Shown here in pieces: positions 19,273 through 29,438 of a stretch of DNA of 64,000 bases. This DNA comes from Nitrospira sp. (GTDB lineage Bacteria; Nitrospirota; Nitrospiria; Nitrospirales; Nitrospiraceae). The stretch spans positions 1 to 64,000 of the forward strand of contig JAOUMR010000002.1 of assembly GCA_029881435.1 (NCBI GenBank), given 5' to 3'. A program made the position numbers and the translations under genes. The notes beneath the pieces are model-generated. The model was given only the letters and a program-made list of their open reading frames with translations. It had not been told where the DNA came from and made no database searches. Each line of letters begins with the position of its first letter. Position 1 is the stretch's first letter.

Positions 19273-20955
19273 ATGGCAACGAACGATAAGCAGGTTATTT
19301 TTTCACTCGTCAATGTGGGGAAGGTCTATCCACCGAAGCGGCAGGTGCTACGGGAGATCTACCTCGGCTTCTATTACGGAGCCAAGATCGGCGTGCTTGG
19401 CTTAAACGGCTCGGGCAAGAGTTCACTGCTCAAGATCATCGCGGGTATCGATCCGAATTACACAGGCGAAATCACGAGGTCCAAAGGCTATAGCGTTGGG
19501 CTGCTGGAACAGGAACCGCAGCTGGACCAGAACAAGACGGTCAAGGAGGTGGTTGAAGAGGGCAAGGCCGAACTGGTCGCACTGATGCATGAATATGAGG
19601 CCGTCAGCAACAAAATCGGGGAAGTCGGTCCCGATGAGATGGAGAAGTTGATCGACAAGCAAGCGCAACTACAAGAGAAGATCGAAGCGGCCAACGGATG
19701 GGAACTGGAAAATCAACTCGACCTCGCCATGGATGCGTTGCGCTGCCCCCCTGCCGATCAGAAGGTCGGGACACTCTCCGGTGGTGAGAAGCGCCGGGTG
19801 GCGCTTTGTCGTCTGATGATTCAAGAGCCCGACATCCTCTTGCTCGATGAACCGACGAACCACCTCGATGCCGAATCGGTCCAGTGGCTTGAGCAGCATC
19901 TCCAACAGTACAAGGGCACCGTCATAGCCGTGACGCACGACCGGTATTTCCTCGACAATGTCGCCGGCTGGATTCTGGAACTAGATCGAGGCCACGGGAT
20001 TCCGTTCCAAGGCAACTACAGTTCCTGGTTGGAGCAGAAGAAGGACAGGCTGGAAAAAGAGGAAAAGGCGGAGTCGAAGCGGAAGAAGACGCTGGAGCAT
20101 GAGTTGGAATGGATCCGCATGTCGCCGAAGGCTCGGCAGTCAAAAGGCAAGGCGCGGTTGAACCGCTATGAAGAGCTGGTGAATCAGAAACAGGACCAGG
20201 TGGCGGACGATCTGGAGATCTATATTCCGCCAGGACCGCGATTGGGCGATGTCGTCATTGAAGCCAGCGGGATCAGCAAAGCCTTCGGCGACAACGTGCT
20301 CTACGAGAACGTGAATTTCAACCTGCCGAAGGGTGGTATCGTCGGCGTAGTCGGGCCGAACGGGGCCGGGAAGACGACGATGTTCAGGATGATCATCGGC
20401 AAGGAGAAGCCGGATGGAGGATCGATCAAGGTCGGTGAGACGGTCAAGCTTGGCTATGTCGATCAGGACCGGAGCCTCGACCCCACCAAGTCTGTGTACG
20501 ACGTGATTTCTGACGGACAGGATACGATTAAGCTGGGGAAGGCGGAGATTAATGCTCGCGGCTACTGCGCCCGCTTCAACTTCGCCGGGACGGATCAGCA
20601 GAAGAAGGTGAAGGACCTCTCAGGCGGTGAACGCAACCGGGTGCATCTCGCGCGCATGCTGAAGGAAGGCGCGAATCTGATTATCCTCGACGAGCCGACG
20701 AACGATCTCGACGTGAATACCTTGCGGGCGTTGGAAGAAGGGCTGGAAAATTTTGCCGGCTGCGCCGTGATCAGCAGCCACGACCGCTGGTTTCTTGACC
20801 GACTGGCTACCCACATCCTCGCCTTTGAAGGCGATAGCAAGGTAGTCTGGTTTGAAGGTAACTACAGCGACTACGAAGCGGATCGGAAGAGGCGCTTGGG
20901 CAAAGACGCCGAGCAGCCGCACCGGATTCGATACCGGAAATTGACACGGCAGTAG
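19273..20955 (+). CDS. ettA: ABC-F energy-dependent translational throttle protein
   Basis: 560 aa, two ABC modules ([53 protein letters not shown]), EttA-like overall architecture. Confidence 0.93.
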   Translation: MATNDKQVIFSLVNVGKVYPPKRQVLREIYLGFYYGAKIGVLGLNGSGKSSLLKIIAGIDPNYTGEITRSKGYSVGLLEQEPQLDQNKTVKEVVEEGKAELVALMHEYEAVSNKIGEVGPDEMEKLIDKQAQLQEKIEAANGWELENQLDLAMDALRCPPADQKVGTLSGGEKRRVALCRLMIQEPDILLLDEPTNHLDAESVQWLEQHLQQYKGTVIAVTHDRYFLDNVAGWILELDRGHGIPFQGNYSSWLEQKKDRLEKEEKAESKRKKTLEHELEWIRMSPKARQSKGKARLNRYEELVNQKQDQVADDLEIYIPPGPRLGDVVIEASGISKAFGDNVLYENVNFNLPKGGIVGVVGPNGAGKTTMFRMIIGKEKPDGGSIKVGETVKLGYVDQDRSLDPTKSVYDVISDGQDTIKLGKAEINARGYCARFNFAGTDQQKKVKDLSGGERNRVHLARMLKEGANLIILDEPTNDLDVNTLRALEEGLENFAGCAVISSHDRWFLDRLATHILAFEGDSKVVWFEGNYSDYEADRKRRLGKDAEQPHRIRYRKLTRQ

Positions 20956-20965
20956 GCCATCTTCC

Positions 20966-21847
20966 ATGACACCGCGTGTCATCATTACCGGGGCGGCGGG
21001 TTTGATCGGGCAGTACTTTGTGAAGACCGCTGCTCGATGGGCGTCGGGTTGGGAGGTTCATGGCCTCACCCGCGCTGATCTCGATCTCACGGATTTCAGC
21101 TCGGTCGAGCGAACGTGGGCGCGTCTCAAACCCAACGCAGTCATCCATTGTGCGGCTCTGAGCCGAACGAAGGATTGCGAGCAACAGCCTCAGCTCGCCC
21201 GACGCATCAATGTGGCAGCTACGGCTCACCTGGCTCGCCTTTCCAAAGATATCCCTTTTATCTTCCTGTCGAGCGGCGAGGTGTTTGATGGACGGCGAGG
21301 TTGGTACCGAGAAGAAGACGAGGCGATCCCGATCAATTTCTACGGCAAGACTAAGCGTGAAGCGGAACAGCTGGTGCTGCAAAACCCTCGGCATACCGTC
21401 GTTCGGATCGTCTTGACGGCCGGAACGTCCCAGAACGGTGATCGAAGTTTTGTCGAGGATATGTGTCGGACGGCCAGAAGCGGTCATCTCTTGACACTCT
21501 TTAGCGATGAATTGCGCTGTCCCTTACCGGCGGGGGCCATTGCGCGCGCGATTTGGGAACTTGCTGAGTTGCAGGCCCCGGGCCTCTATCATCTTGGCGG
21601 CCGGGAACGGCTCTCTCGCTGGGAGATTGGACAGGCGCTCTTGGCGTGGTACCCGGAGCTCCAAGGCCATCTAAGTGAAGGATCCGCTCGCACTCACGCC
21701 GGTGCGCCGAGGCCTGCCGATCTGTCACTGAATTGTGAGAAGCTCCAAGCACTCTTGTCGTTTCCCATCCCAGGGTTTCGAAGCTGGTTGACGGATCGGA
21801 AACACGAAGGCATCGACGTATGGGATTATCATTCCAGTTCATCCTGA
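20966..21847 (+). CDS. NAD(P)-dependent sugar-nucleotide/RmlD-like reductase (SDR)
   Basis: TPRVIITGAAGLIGQYFV...VIHCAALSRTKDCEQQPQLARRINVAATAHLARL...INFYGKTKREAEQLV. Confidence 0.87.
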   Translation: MTPRVIITGAAGLIGQYFVKTAARWASGWEVHGLTRADLDLTDFSSVERTWARLKPNAVIHCAALSRTKDCEQQPQLARRINVAATAHLARLSKDIPFIFLSSGEVFDGRRGWYREEDEAIPINFYGKTKREAEQLVLQNPRHTVVRIVLTAGTSQNGDRSFVEDMCRTARSGHLLTLFSDELRCPLPAGAIARAIWELAELQAPGLYHLGGRERLSRWEIGQALLAWYPELQGHLSEGSARTHAGAPRPADLSLNCEKLQALLSFPIPGFRSWLTDRKHEGIDVWDYHSSSS

Positions 21848-21857
21848 AACCTGAGGC

Positions 21858-22694
21858 ATGATGGAACCAGAGAACGGCATGTTTGCATCGGATCCGTTGC
21901 CTCTTGTCCTGGTAGCATATCTCTTCATGACGGTTGTCATGGGGATGTTATGGGTGGTGCAGAAAAAGATCAGAAACGCCGCGATTGGGGACGTAGGCTG
22001 GTGTTGTGGACTGATTCTCACCGTCCTGTGGTATGCCACGCAGGCGAGCGGCAGCTTTGAGCGAATCTTCCTCTCTGTGATGTTGGTGACACTCTATGCG
22101 GGCCGACTAGGGCACCACATCTTGTTCACTCGCATCATTGGCAAGGAAGAGGATGCTCGGTATCAACGGCTGAGGCGCGAGTGGGGGGAGTCAGAATCGG
22201 CCAAGATGCTCGCCTACTTTCTTCTACAAGCACTGGCCATCGCGGCTTTTTCACTCCCTTTTCTCGTGCTGATGTGGAATCCTCGACCGCCCTCCGCATT
22301 GGTGGAGCTCATCGGGCTGATGATCTGGGGTGTGGCCATTTCCGGGGAGGCCAGAGCCGATCGACAACTCGCCTCTTTCCGTGCCGATCCACGGAATCAG
22401 GGTCGAGTCTGTCGTGAAGGCCTCTGGAATTATTCGCGGCATCCCAACTATTTCTTTGAATGGCTGCATTGGTGCTCCTATGTCGTGATGACGCTGGGAG
22501 CGCCTGGATGGATCTTCACGTGGATTGGACCAATTGGAATGGGGCTGGCGCTCTTTAAGATATCCGGCATTCCACGGGCAGAGGCGCAGGCTCTTTCAAG
22601 TCGAGGCGAGGAGTATACAGCGTATCAGGCTACGACCAATGCGTTTTTCCCATGGTTTCCTCGACCGAAGCTCGACTCGTCATCTCATGCGTAG
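21858..22694 (+). CDS. DUF1295 / steroid 5-alpha-reductase-like membrane protein
   Basis: Multiple TM segments; QRLRREWGES...ADRQLASFRADPRNQGRVCREGLWNYSRHPNYFFEWLHWCSY. Confidence 0.9.
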   Translation: MMEPENGMFASDPLPLVLVAYLFMTVVMGMLWVVQKKIRNAAIGDVGWCCGLILTVLWYATQASGSFERIFLSVMLVTLYAGRLGHHILFTRIIGKEEDARYQRLRREWGESESAKMLAYFLLQALAIAAFSLPFLVLMWNPRPPSALVELIGLMIWGVAISGEARADRQLASFRADPRNQGRVCREGLWNYSRHPNYFFEWLHWCSYVVMTLGAPGWIFTWIGPIGMGLALFKISGIPRAEAQALSSRGEEYTAYQATTNAFFPWFPRPKLDSSSHA

Positions 22695-22715
22695 TTCTCG
22701 ACGCAGCCATCGGTC

Positions 22716-23078
22716 TTACCAATGTGTTCGATCTGTGGCTGTTGCGGTGAGGTCGGGCAACTTAAAATGTTCGACGAAGTCTGTCAGGCGAGCGCGATTG
22801 GCTTGGTCTATTCTGACGATTTCCCATCCGGCCTCGCGACCGTTGGTCCAGCGTACAATAGCAGCGTCGATGAGAACGTTGTAAGACTGATTCCCATTCT
22901 GAAGCGTGATGTACACGGTTGTTTCGGTCCCGACGGCTACAGAAGATTGCCCCGTCGCGCGCCAGCCTGTGTCTGACAGATCCCAGACGATTCCATTCAC
23001 CAGCGTGCCCGCATTGAAGTAGCAGAATTGGCATTGAACGGGAGTTCGTAGCTTTTTGCGCACAGCGTAGGTTCTCAT
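22716..23078 (-). CDS. PilZ-domain protein
   Basis: RKKLRTPVQCQFCYF...GIVWDLSDTGWRATG...DAAIVRWTNGREAGWEIVRI. Confidence 0.7.
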   Translation of the reverse strand: MRTYAVRKKLRTPVQCQFCYFNAGTLVNGIVWDLSDTGWRATGQSSVAVGTETTVYITLQNGNQSYNVLIDAAIVRWTNGREAGWEIVRIDQANRARLTDFVEHFKLPDLTATATDRTHW

Positions 23079-23253
23079 CTGGTCCTCTCCTGGTTTATGT
23101 GATCAGTCTCACGTCGTGTCCTCAGTCAACCTTAGTCGAAGGGGGAAGATCCGCCATGATACAGAAGAAGGGGAGTAGATCGGCAAAGGAAGGGCGTAGT
23201 CCGTAAGTATTGGAAATAAATGAGAATTATTTTGGCAGCCCCAAGGCCAGCGG

Positions 23254-23484
23254 TTACGGCAGTTTCTTGCTATCTAAATCCTCTAGCCGCACCCGAGCGA
23301 TCTCAGAAACCTTAGCCGAGGGGTAATTCTTCACCAATTCTTCGTAGAGTTGCTTGGCATGCGAAAAATTGCCTTGGCTATCTTCGAAGGCGGCTATTTC
23401 AAATAGCTCCGCAGCTTTCTGCTCGGAGCACCCAAGCACTACCAAACAAAGGGCACACAGTAGGAGTCGCGCTTTCATCATCAT
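23254..23484 (-). CDS. small lipoprotein with TPR-like repeat
   Basis: MMMKARLLLCALCLVVLGCSEQKAAELFEIAAFEDSQGNFSHAKQLYEELVKNYP; lipobox VLGC. Confidence 0.75.
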   Translation of the reverse strand: MMMKARLLLCALCLVVLGCSEQKAAELFEIAAFEDSQGNFSHAKQLYEELVKNYPSAKVSEIARVRLEDLDSKKLP

Positions 23485-23840
23485 GATCCTTTCTCGGCCT
23501 TTCTCCGTCGTGACAAGCCTGTGGCTGCGTGAGCCGAGGCTTGTGTGGCAATGTGGTAGCGAGGTGAGGAGATCCCTTCGCTCCGACAATGCGGACAGCG
23601 ACTTGGTCGCGTCAATCTTGTACGGTCCCGAAACGTGAATCCACACGTTAAGCAGGAGGACGGGTCAAGCATAAACCGTCGAGCACGATCCCGCGCCACT
23701 GTTTTTACCACATGAGTCAAGTGCTCCTCCACCTGCCGTTCTGGAAGACTGAGCATTCGCGCCAGTTGTTCGGTGGTCATCGGAGTATCCGTCAGGATCT
23801 CTATGATGCGCTGACGTGCGGTGCGTGCTGGAGGTAGCAT
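23481..23840 (-). CDS. HTH transcriptional regulator with C-terminal zinc ribbon
   Basis: MLPPARTARQRIIEILTDTPMTTEQLARMLSLPERQVEEHLTHVVKT...LTCGFTFRDRTRLTRPSRCPHCRSEGI (CxxC...CPHC). Start approximate. Confidence 0.75.
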   Translation of the reverse strand: MLPPARTARQRIIEILTDTPMTTEQLARMLSLPERQVEEHLTHVVKTVARDRARRFMLDPSSCLTCGFTFRDRTRLTRPSRCPHCRSEGISSPRYHIATQASAHAATGLSRRRKAEKGS

Positions 23841-24092
23841 GTTTGTATGGTAAGCACTCACGTGAATAAATACCAGATGCCTCATGTCATGTACCCCTGA
23901 AGAGTGAAGAGATTGATCGGCCCGATCCCTTGCACATAACATAAAAGGTTGCACGTCCGTTGGCATTCTGTCAGAATCCGTTCCCGCACTGATTGTCACA
24001 TCAGCATTATCCCTGTAGGCTGGGTGTATCGCTCGGATTTTCAATCAACATTTTCCCAGCCCAGCATGCAATAAACGAGGAGGTTTTGGGCT

Positions 24093-25637
24093 ATGAAGTT
24101 CCTCGCAGTCCATCCAGGTCCACTCATGTATACCAAGATTTACCTGCGCCTGGAGCCGCTCGGTCTCGAGATGGTGGCTCAGGCATGCCGTCAAGCAGGG
24201 CATGATGTTCGCTTGATCGATCTACAAGCAGACACCTGGAAAGACTATGAGGCGCTCATCAGAAGCTGGAAACCGGATGCCGTTGCCTTTGGGTGCAACT
24301 ACCTGGCGAATGTGCCGGAGATCGTGGATCTGGCCAAACTCACGAAGAAGGAGTTGCCCAACTGCTTCGTCTTTGTCGGTGGCCATAGTGCCTCATTTGT
24401 GGCGAAGGACTTTTTGGAACATGGCAACGGGGCCATCGATTGCGTCCTCAAGGGTGAAGGGGAGGTGGCCGCTCCTAAATTGCTGATGGCGGTTGAGCAG
24501 GACCGCAAGGCGATCACCAAAGTCCCGGGAGTGGTGACACTTGATGGTGAAGGACCACCACCACAATTCATCGAAAATCTGGATGATGTCCGTCCCGCTC
24601 GAGATCTCCTCAGAAACCGGCACAAGTACTTCATTGGTGTCCTCGACCCCTGTGCGTCGGTCGAGTTTGCGCGAGGTTGTCCCTGGGATTGTTCCTTCTG
24701 CAGCGCTTGGACGTTTTATGGGCGCAGCTATCGTATGGTCAGCCCGGAGAAAGCCGTTGAGGAGTTGGAGCAGGTTCAAGAACCGGGCATCTTCCTGGTC
24801 GACGACGTCGCCTTCATTCAAGGCAAGCAAGGTATGGAGATCGGTGAAGCGGTGGCGCGGCGCGGGATCAAGAAGCAGTATTACATGGAGACGCGTGGCG
24901 ATGTCTTGCTGCGCAACAAGGAAGTCTTTCAGTTTTGGAAGACGCTTGGATTGCAGTACATGTTCTTGGGCGTCGAGGCCATTGATGCGGAAGGCCTCAA
25001 GATGCATCGGAAGCGCATCTCGCTGGGCCAAAACTTCGAGGCGCTCGAATTTGCCCGGTCACTCGGGATCACCGTTGCCATCAATCTTATCGCTGATCCG
25101 GACTGGGACCGACAACGGTTCGAAGTCATTCGGCAGTGGTGCCTAGAAATTCCTGAGATCGTGAATATCAGCGTCAATACGCCGTACCCTGGCACCGAGA
25201 GCTGGCTCACGGAATCTCGCAAGCTTCACACGCGAGATTATCGCCTCTTCGACATTCAGCATGCCGTAATGCCGACCAAGATGCCGCTCCATGAGTTTTA
25301 CGCGGAACTGGTCAAGACACAACAAATCTTAAACAAGAAACATCTGGGCTGGGCTGCGCTTAAGGGCACGGCCAAGATCGCCGCGGGACATTTGATGCGG
25401 GGGCAAACCAACTTCATCAAGATGCTCTGGAAGTTCAACAGCGTCTACAACCCTGAGCTGCAAATGGCGGATCACCGACGTCCGGTGACTTATGAGATGG
25501 CGATGCCACCGGAGAAGAAAGACAAGATCGACCCCAAACAGCTATTCATCCTGCCCCCGAAAGGCCGTCAGGGCCGGGCGATCGATGATGCGACCGAGAC
25601 GTTCGTCGATGAGACCCGCATGGGCACGGTGGTCTGA
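24093..25637 (+). CDS. hpnR: B12-binding radical SAM hopanoid C-3 methylase
   Basis: MKFLAVHPGPLMYTKIYLRLEPLGLEMVAQACRQAGHDVRLIDLQAD...SVEFARGCPWDCSFCSAWTFYGRSYRMVSPEKAVEEL (CxxxCxxC), strong HpnR-like resemblance over full length. Confidence 0.85.
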   Translation: MKFLAVHPGPLMYTKIYLRLEPLGLEMVAQACRQAGHDVRLIDLQADTWKDYEALIRSWKPDAVAFGCNYLANVPEIVDLAKLTKKELPNCFVFVGGHSASFVAKDFLEHGNGAIDCVLKGEGEVAAPKLLMAVEQDRKAITKVPGVVTLDGEGPPPQFIENLDDVRPARDLLRNRHKYFIGVLDPCASVEFARGCPWDCSFCSAWTFYGRSYRMVSPEKAVEELEQVQEPGIFLVDDVAFIQGKQGMEIGEAVARRGIKKQYYMETRGDVLLRNKEVFQFWKTLGLQYMFLGVEAIDAEGLKMHRKRISLGQNFEALEFARSLGITVAINLIADPDWDRQRFEVIRQWCLEIPEIVNISVNTPYPGTESWLTESRKLHTRDYRLFDIQHAVMPTKMPLHEFYAELVKTQQILNKKHLGWAALKGTAKIAAGHLMRGQTNFIKMLWKFNSVYNPELQMADHRRPVTYEMAMPPEKKDKIDPKQLFILPPKGRQGRAIDDATETFVDETRMGTVV

Positions 25638-25789
25638 GCACGGTGCCTCTGAAGAATCCTCGAGCATCCAGTGGCCACCGTAATCGCCTGACCGTTCTAG
25701 CTTCATTTCCGGCCTCTCGACAGTCCCACTGTTTCGTTCCCTACCTGTTATACTGACCCATCCCTTCATTCAATTCGAGAGTGATCGCC

Positions 25790-27247
25790 ATGAGCTCTCC
25801 GATCTGGGACGAATCAGCCGAGCTTGCCCTGAAACGCATTGCGGCGTCAGGCGCTGAGTACGGCGATATCCGCATTCAGGACAGCAGTACAGAACACATT
25901 GAAGGCGAGGATCGCCGAATTGCCTCGATTCAAGACTCTCGGGACATCGGTTTCGGCGTGCGTGTGCTCTACCACGGAGCGTGGGGGTTCGCGGCGAGCT
26001 CCATCTTGTCGCTCGAAGAAGTACCGCGTGTCGCGGACCTGGCGATCGAGATCGCCAAAGGCTCTGCATCGATCGCACTTGAGAAAGTACGGTTAGCACC
26101 GGAGCCTGTCCACCGTGACTGTGTCGTCACCCCTTGCCGAATCAACCCCTTCACGGTCTCGCTGGAAAAGAAAACCGATTTATTGCTGAATACGATGGAA
26201 ACGCTCCATCGACAATCCGGTATCGCACGAAGTAGCGCGAGCCTGTGGGCTTGTCGAGATAGGAAGCTGTTCGTCTCAACGGAGGGGTCACGCATAGAAT
26301 GGGATCTGCTGGCGGGACAGGGCGAGTGTACAGCCACCGCTCTCTCTGAAGGCCGATTTGCCTCGCGCAGCTTCAATACACCCTATCTCAGGAAAGGCTA
26401 TGAACTGATCCAAGAAGCAGATCTGTTGCGAGAGGCGCCGAGGGTTGCCGCCCAGGCGGTCGAAAAGGTGAAGGCTCCGGTGATAGAGGCGGGCGAATAC
26501 GATCTGGTGCTCGATCCGGAGCATCTGTCGTTGACCATTCATGAATCCTGTGGCCACCCAAGCGAATTGGATCGCGCCCTTGGCTACGAAGCCAATTACG
26601 CTGGGACCAGCTTTCTAACGCCGGACAAGCAGGGTAGCTTTCGGTATGGGTCGCCATTCGTGAGTTTGGTGGCCGATAACACCGAACCGGAAACCCTGGC
26701 TGCGACCGGGTACGATGACGACGGGGTGATGTGTCAGCATTGGGACATCGTCCGGAACGGAGTGTTTGTTGGGTATTGTACGAACCGGGAGGTGGCGCCA
26801 AAGATCGGTGAATCTCGGTCACGCGGCTCCAATCGGGCTGATGGATGGGGGAATATCCCGATGGTGCGTATCGCGAATATTGGACTTGAGCCAGGCTCAG
26901 CGACCGTCGATCAACTGATTGCCGACGTGAAGCACGGCATCTACATCGAAGGCCATGGGTCTTATAGCATTGATCAGCGCCGCTACAATTTTCAGTTCGG
27001 GGGCGACGGGTTTTGGCAGATTGAAAACGGTAGGCGCACCCATATGCTGCGGGATGTGATCTACCATGGGATCACACCGGAATTTTGGAATGGCTGTGAC
27101 GGAGTGGCTGACCGGTCATCCCGCCGTCGGTATGGATTCATTACATGCGGAAAAGGGCAGCCAGGACAGTCTGGTTGGATGACTCACGCGGCTTCTCCGG
27201 CGAGGTTTCGAAAAGTTCAGGTGATCAGAGGAGAGAGCTCCTCATGA
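25790..27247 (+). CDS. tldD: TldD/PmbA family metalloprotease subunit (TldD-like)
   Basis: LDPEHLSLTIHESCGHPSELDRALGYEANYAGTSFL (HExxxH-like motif), CTNREVAPKIGESRSRGSNRADGW. Confidence 0.9.
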   Translation: MSSPIWDESAELALKRIAASGAEYGDIRIQDSSTEHIEGEDRRIASIQDSRDIGFGVRVLYHGAWGFAASSILSLEEVPRVADLAIEIAKGSASIALEKVRLAPEPVHRDCVVTPCRINPFTVSLEKKTDLLLNTMETLHRQSGIARSSASLWACRDRKLFVSTEGSRIEWDLLAGQGECTATALSEGRFASRSFNTPYLRKGYELIQEADLLREAPRVAAQAVEKVKAPVIEAGEYDLVLDPEHLSLTIHESCGHPSELDRALGYEANYAGTSFLTPDKQGSFRYGSPFVSLVADNTEPETLAATGYDDDGVMCQHWDIVRNGVFVGYCTNREVAPKIGESRSRGSNRADGWGNIPMVRIANIGLEPGSATVDQLIADVKHGIYIEGHGSYSIDQRRYNFQFGGDGFWQIENGRRTHMLRDVIYHGITPEFWNGCDGVADRSSRRRYGFITCGKGQPGQSGWMTHAASPARFRKVQVIRGESSS

Positions 27248-28584
27248 CTGTTGTGAACGACAAGGGGCTGAAGTTGACCAGCCGCGACGAGTTTCGCTTT
27301 CTCAGCGATCTGGTCTTGACTCGCTCGTCCGCTGATCACACGATCGTCCGTCTTCGGGATCACCATGCCGGCACGGCGAGGTTTGCCAATAATCAAGTGA
27401 TTCAAAATGTCGACGCGAGACGGGGCTCATTGGCGGTGACGGTCGCCTTCGGGGGTCAGCAGGGGATCGCCAGCACGACCGATTTTACCGCCGGCGCGAT
27501 TCAGGAGACGCTCGCTCGTGCCGAGCGCATTGCCACGGTCTCACCCATAGACCCTGAATACCTTCCGCCTCCGGATCCATGCGTCTTCCCGATCAGGGAC
27601 ACTGCGAAACCGGAGACTATGGCGGCAGGACCGTCGCGCCGTCTGGAGTACGCAAGCGAAGCGATCGGCCAGTGCCGGATGGAGAATCTTACGGGCGCGG
27701 GACTAGTCTCGTCCTCAGCGACAGCCGTTGGGATTGCTGCAGACAACGGACTGTTCGGCTATGAACGTCGAGCGGGTGCGAGTTTCAGTCTGACGGTCCA
27801 GGCTGGCGATGCGACCGGGTGGAGCGCGGCTGCCCATCGATCGATCGATCACTTGAAGGTGCAGGAGCGTACGTTGGCGACGATCAGCAAAGCCAAACGT
27901 AGCCGTGATATGTGCGAGTTACCCGCAGGACGGTATCCCGTAATTCTTGAACCGGCTGCCGTGGCTGGACTATGGGCCTGGCTGATCCGATCCCTTGATG
28001 CCAAGTCTTATGTGAAGGGGACGAGCGCATTTGCGGACAAACTCGGACGGGCAATCGTGGATGAACGCATTATGCTCCGGAACAGCCCCGACCATATGGA
28101 CCTATTCGGGGAAGGTTTTTCCACTGACGGCTTGCCGAGTCTGCCATCGGTGTGGATCGATCACGGAACGTTAAAACAGCTGGCCTATGACCGATTCACG
28201 GCGAAGAGTCAGGGCGTGGCAGCTATCCCCACCCTGGAGGCGCCCATGTTGTCTGTCGATGGTCCCTCGGTTCACTCGATTCAGGATCTCATCAAAAGCA
28301 CAGCACGCGCTATTCTCGTGACGAATTTTTGGTATATCCGACCCGTCAATCTCCGTGAGCTCATGCTGACCGGGATGACGCGGGATGGGACGTTTCTGAT
28401 CGAAAACGGGGAGATTGTCTCAGCCGTGAAAAACTTTCGATTTCATGAGAGCCCGCTGCGCGTATTTCAGCAAATGGACCTATGGACTGCACCGATGGAG
28501 GCAGTGAACTCGGAGACCGGGAAGCTGCTGGTCCCGGCGATGGTCCTGCCCCAATTCCAGTTCTCCAGTGTGACCCGCTTCTAA
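27244..28584 (+). CDS. TldD/PmbA family protein (TldE/PmbA-like)
   Basis: ATGA overlap with tldD; VTNFWYIRPVNLRELMLTGMTRDGTFLIENGEIVSAVKNFRFHESPLRVF. Confidence 0.9.
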   Translation: MTVVNDKGLKLTSRDEFRFLSDLVLTRSSADHTIVRLRDHHAGTARFANNQVIQNVDARRGSLAVTVAFGGQQGIASTTDFTAGAIQETLARAERIATVSPIDPEYLPPPDPCVFPIRDTAKPETMAAGPSRRLEYASEAIGQCRMENLTGAGLVSSSATAVGIAADNGLFGYERRAGASFSLTVQAGDATGWSAAAHRSIDHLKVQERTLATISKAKRSRDMCELPAGRYPVILEPAAVAGLWAWLIRSLDAKSYVKGTSAFADKLGRAIVDERIMLRNSPDHMDLFGEGFSTDGLPSLPSVWIDHGTLKQLAYDRFTAKSQGVAAIPTLEAPMLSVDGPSVHSIQDLIKSTARAILVTNFWYIRPVNLRELMLTGMTRDGTFLIENGEIVSAVKNFRFHESPLRVFQQMDLWTAPMEAVNSETGKLLVPAMVLPQFQFSSVTRF

Positions 28585-28704
28585 GTTATTGTTAAAGAAT
28601 ATGAATATATTGATATATTCTGGTATCCTTCCAGAGATAAAATGGTTGACTCTTGCGTCCGTCAGGAGTAGATAATTCATAGACTTGAGGGAAGGAATTA
28701 GCTT

Positions 28705-29367
28705 ATGGCCCCCCGATACAACCAAGAGCCGATCAACCTCATTCATCGAATCCCCTCACAGAAGCAGATAGACGAGGCCCGACCGGCCCCTGCTCCGTAC
28801 GGCCAATTTCTCCTCGAAGTTGGGGCCAAATGTTGGCGGAGTGTCCTTGGGTTTCTTGCACGGGTGACGCGGTATGAGGATGAGACGCCGTCCTCCGTCC
28901 AGACCACAACTGGTCTACAAGACGGCCAGGCTCTTTCCGCGATAGCTCAGACCGCTACGCAATCTGATCAGGTTGTTGAGCGTGTGAATAGCGAAACTGC
29001 GGTAGCGGTGCAAGTCAACGAACCGCACAATCCAGCTGTCCAGGAAGCAGCCATCCCGCAACAGGGGGCGGTCCCGACTGTGGTTCAGCCTGAAGTGATC
29101 TCTGAACTCCGATCGTTTCTCATTAGACAGCAAGATCAGATCGCGTATCTCTCCAGCGAAATTGCTCAGTTGAAATCGTTGGTGGTTTCCCAACAGCAGG
29201 TGCTTGTTCATCTCGGGCAGGAGCTCGAAGCCGAAACCTTTCCCACGGTCGCGACGGGCATGGGTCCAAATCCGGCTAAGCGGGGACGAATTGTTCGGAA
29301 AACCCCCACCACAAAAGAGAAATCGCTTCCTCCTCAAGAACCTGAGAGTCAGTCCCTCAATCTATAG
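28705..29367 (+). CDS. hypothetical protein with predicted coiled coil
   Basis: 220 aa; EVISELRSFLIRQQDQIAYLSSEIAQLKSLVVSQQQVLVHLGQELEAE heptad-like stretch. Confidence 0.6.
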   Translation: MAPRYNQEPINLIHRIPSQKQIDEARPAPAPYGQFLLEVGAKCWRSVLGFLARVTRYEDETPSSVQTTTGLQDGQALSAIAQTATQSDQVVERVNSETAVAVQVNEPHNPAVQEAAIPQQGAVPTVVQPEVISELRSFLIRQQDQIAYLSSEIAQLKSLVVSQQQVLVHLGQELEAETFPTVATGMGPNPAKRGRIVRKTPTTKEKSLPPQEPESQSLNL

Positions 29368-29438
29368 ATCGCCGATTACGGCGTAGGTGGATACCTTCCT
29401 CTAGCCAGGCCCTGGCCTCGTCTGTTAAAAAACCGTTC

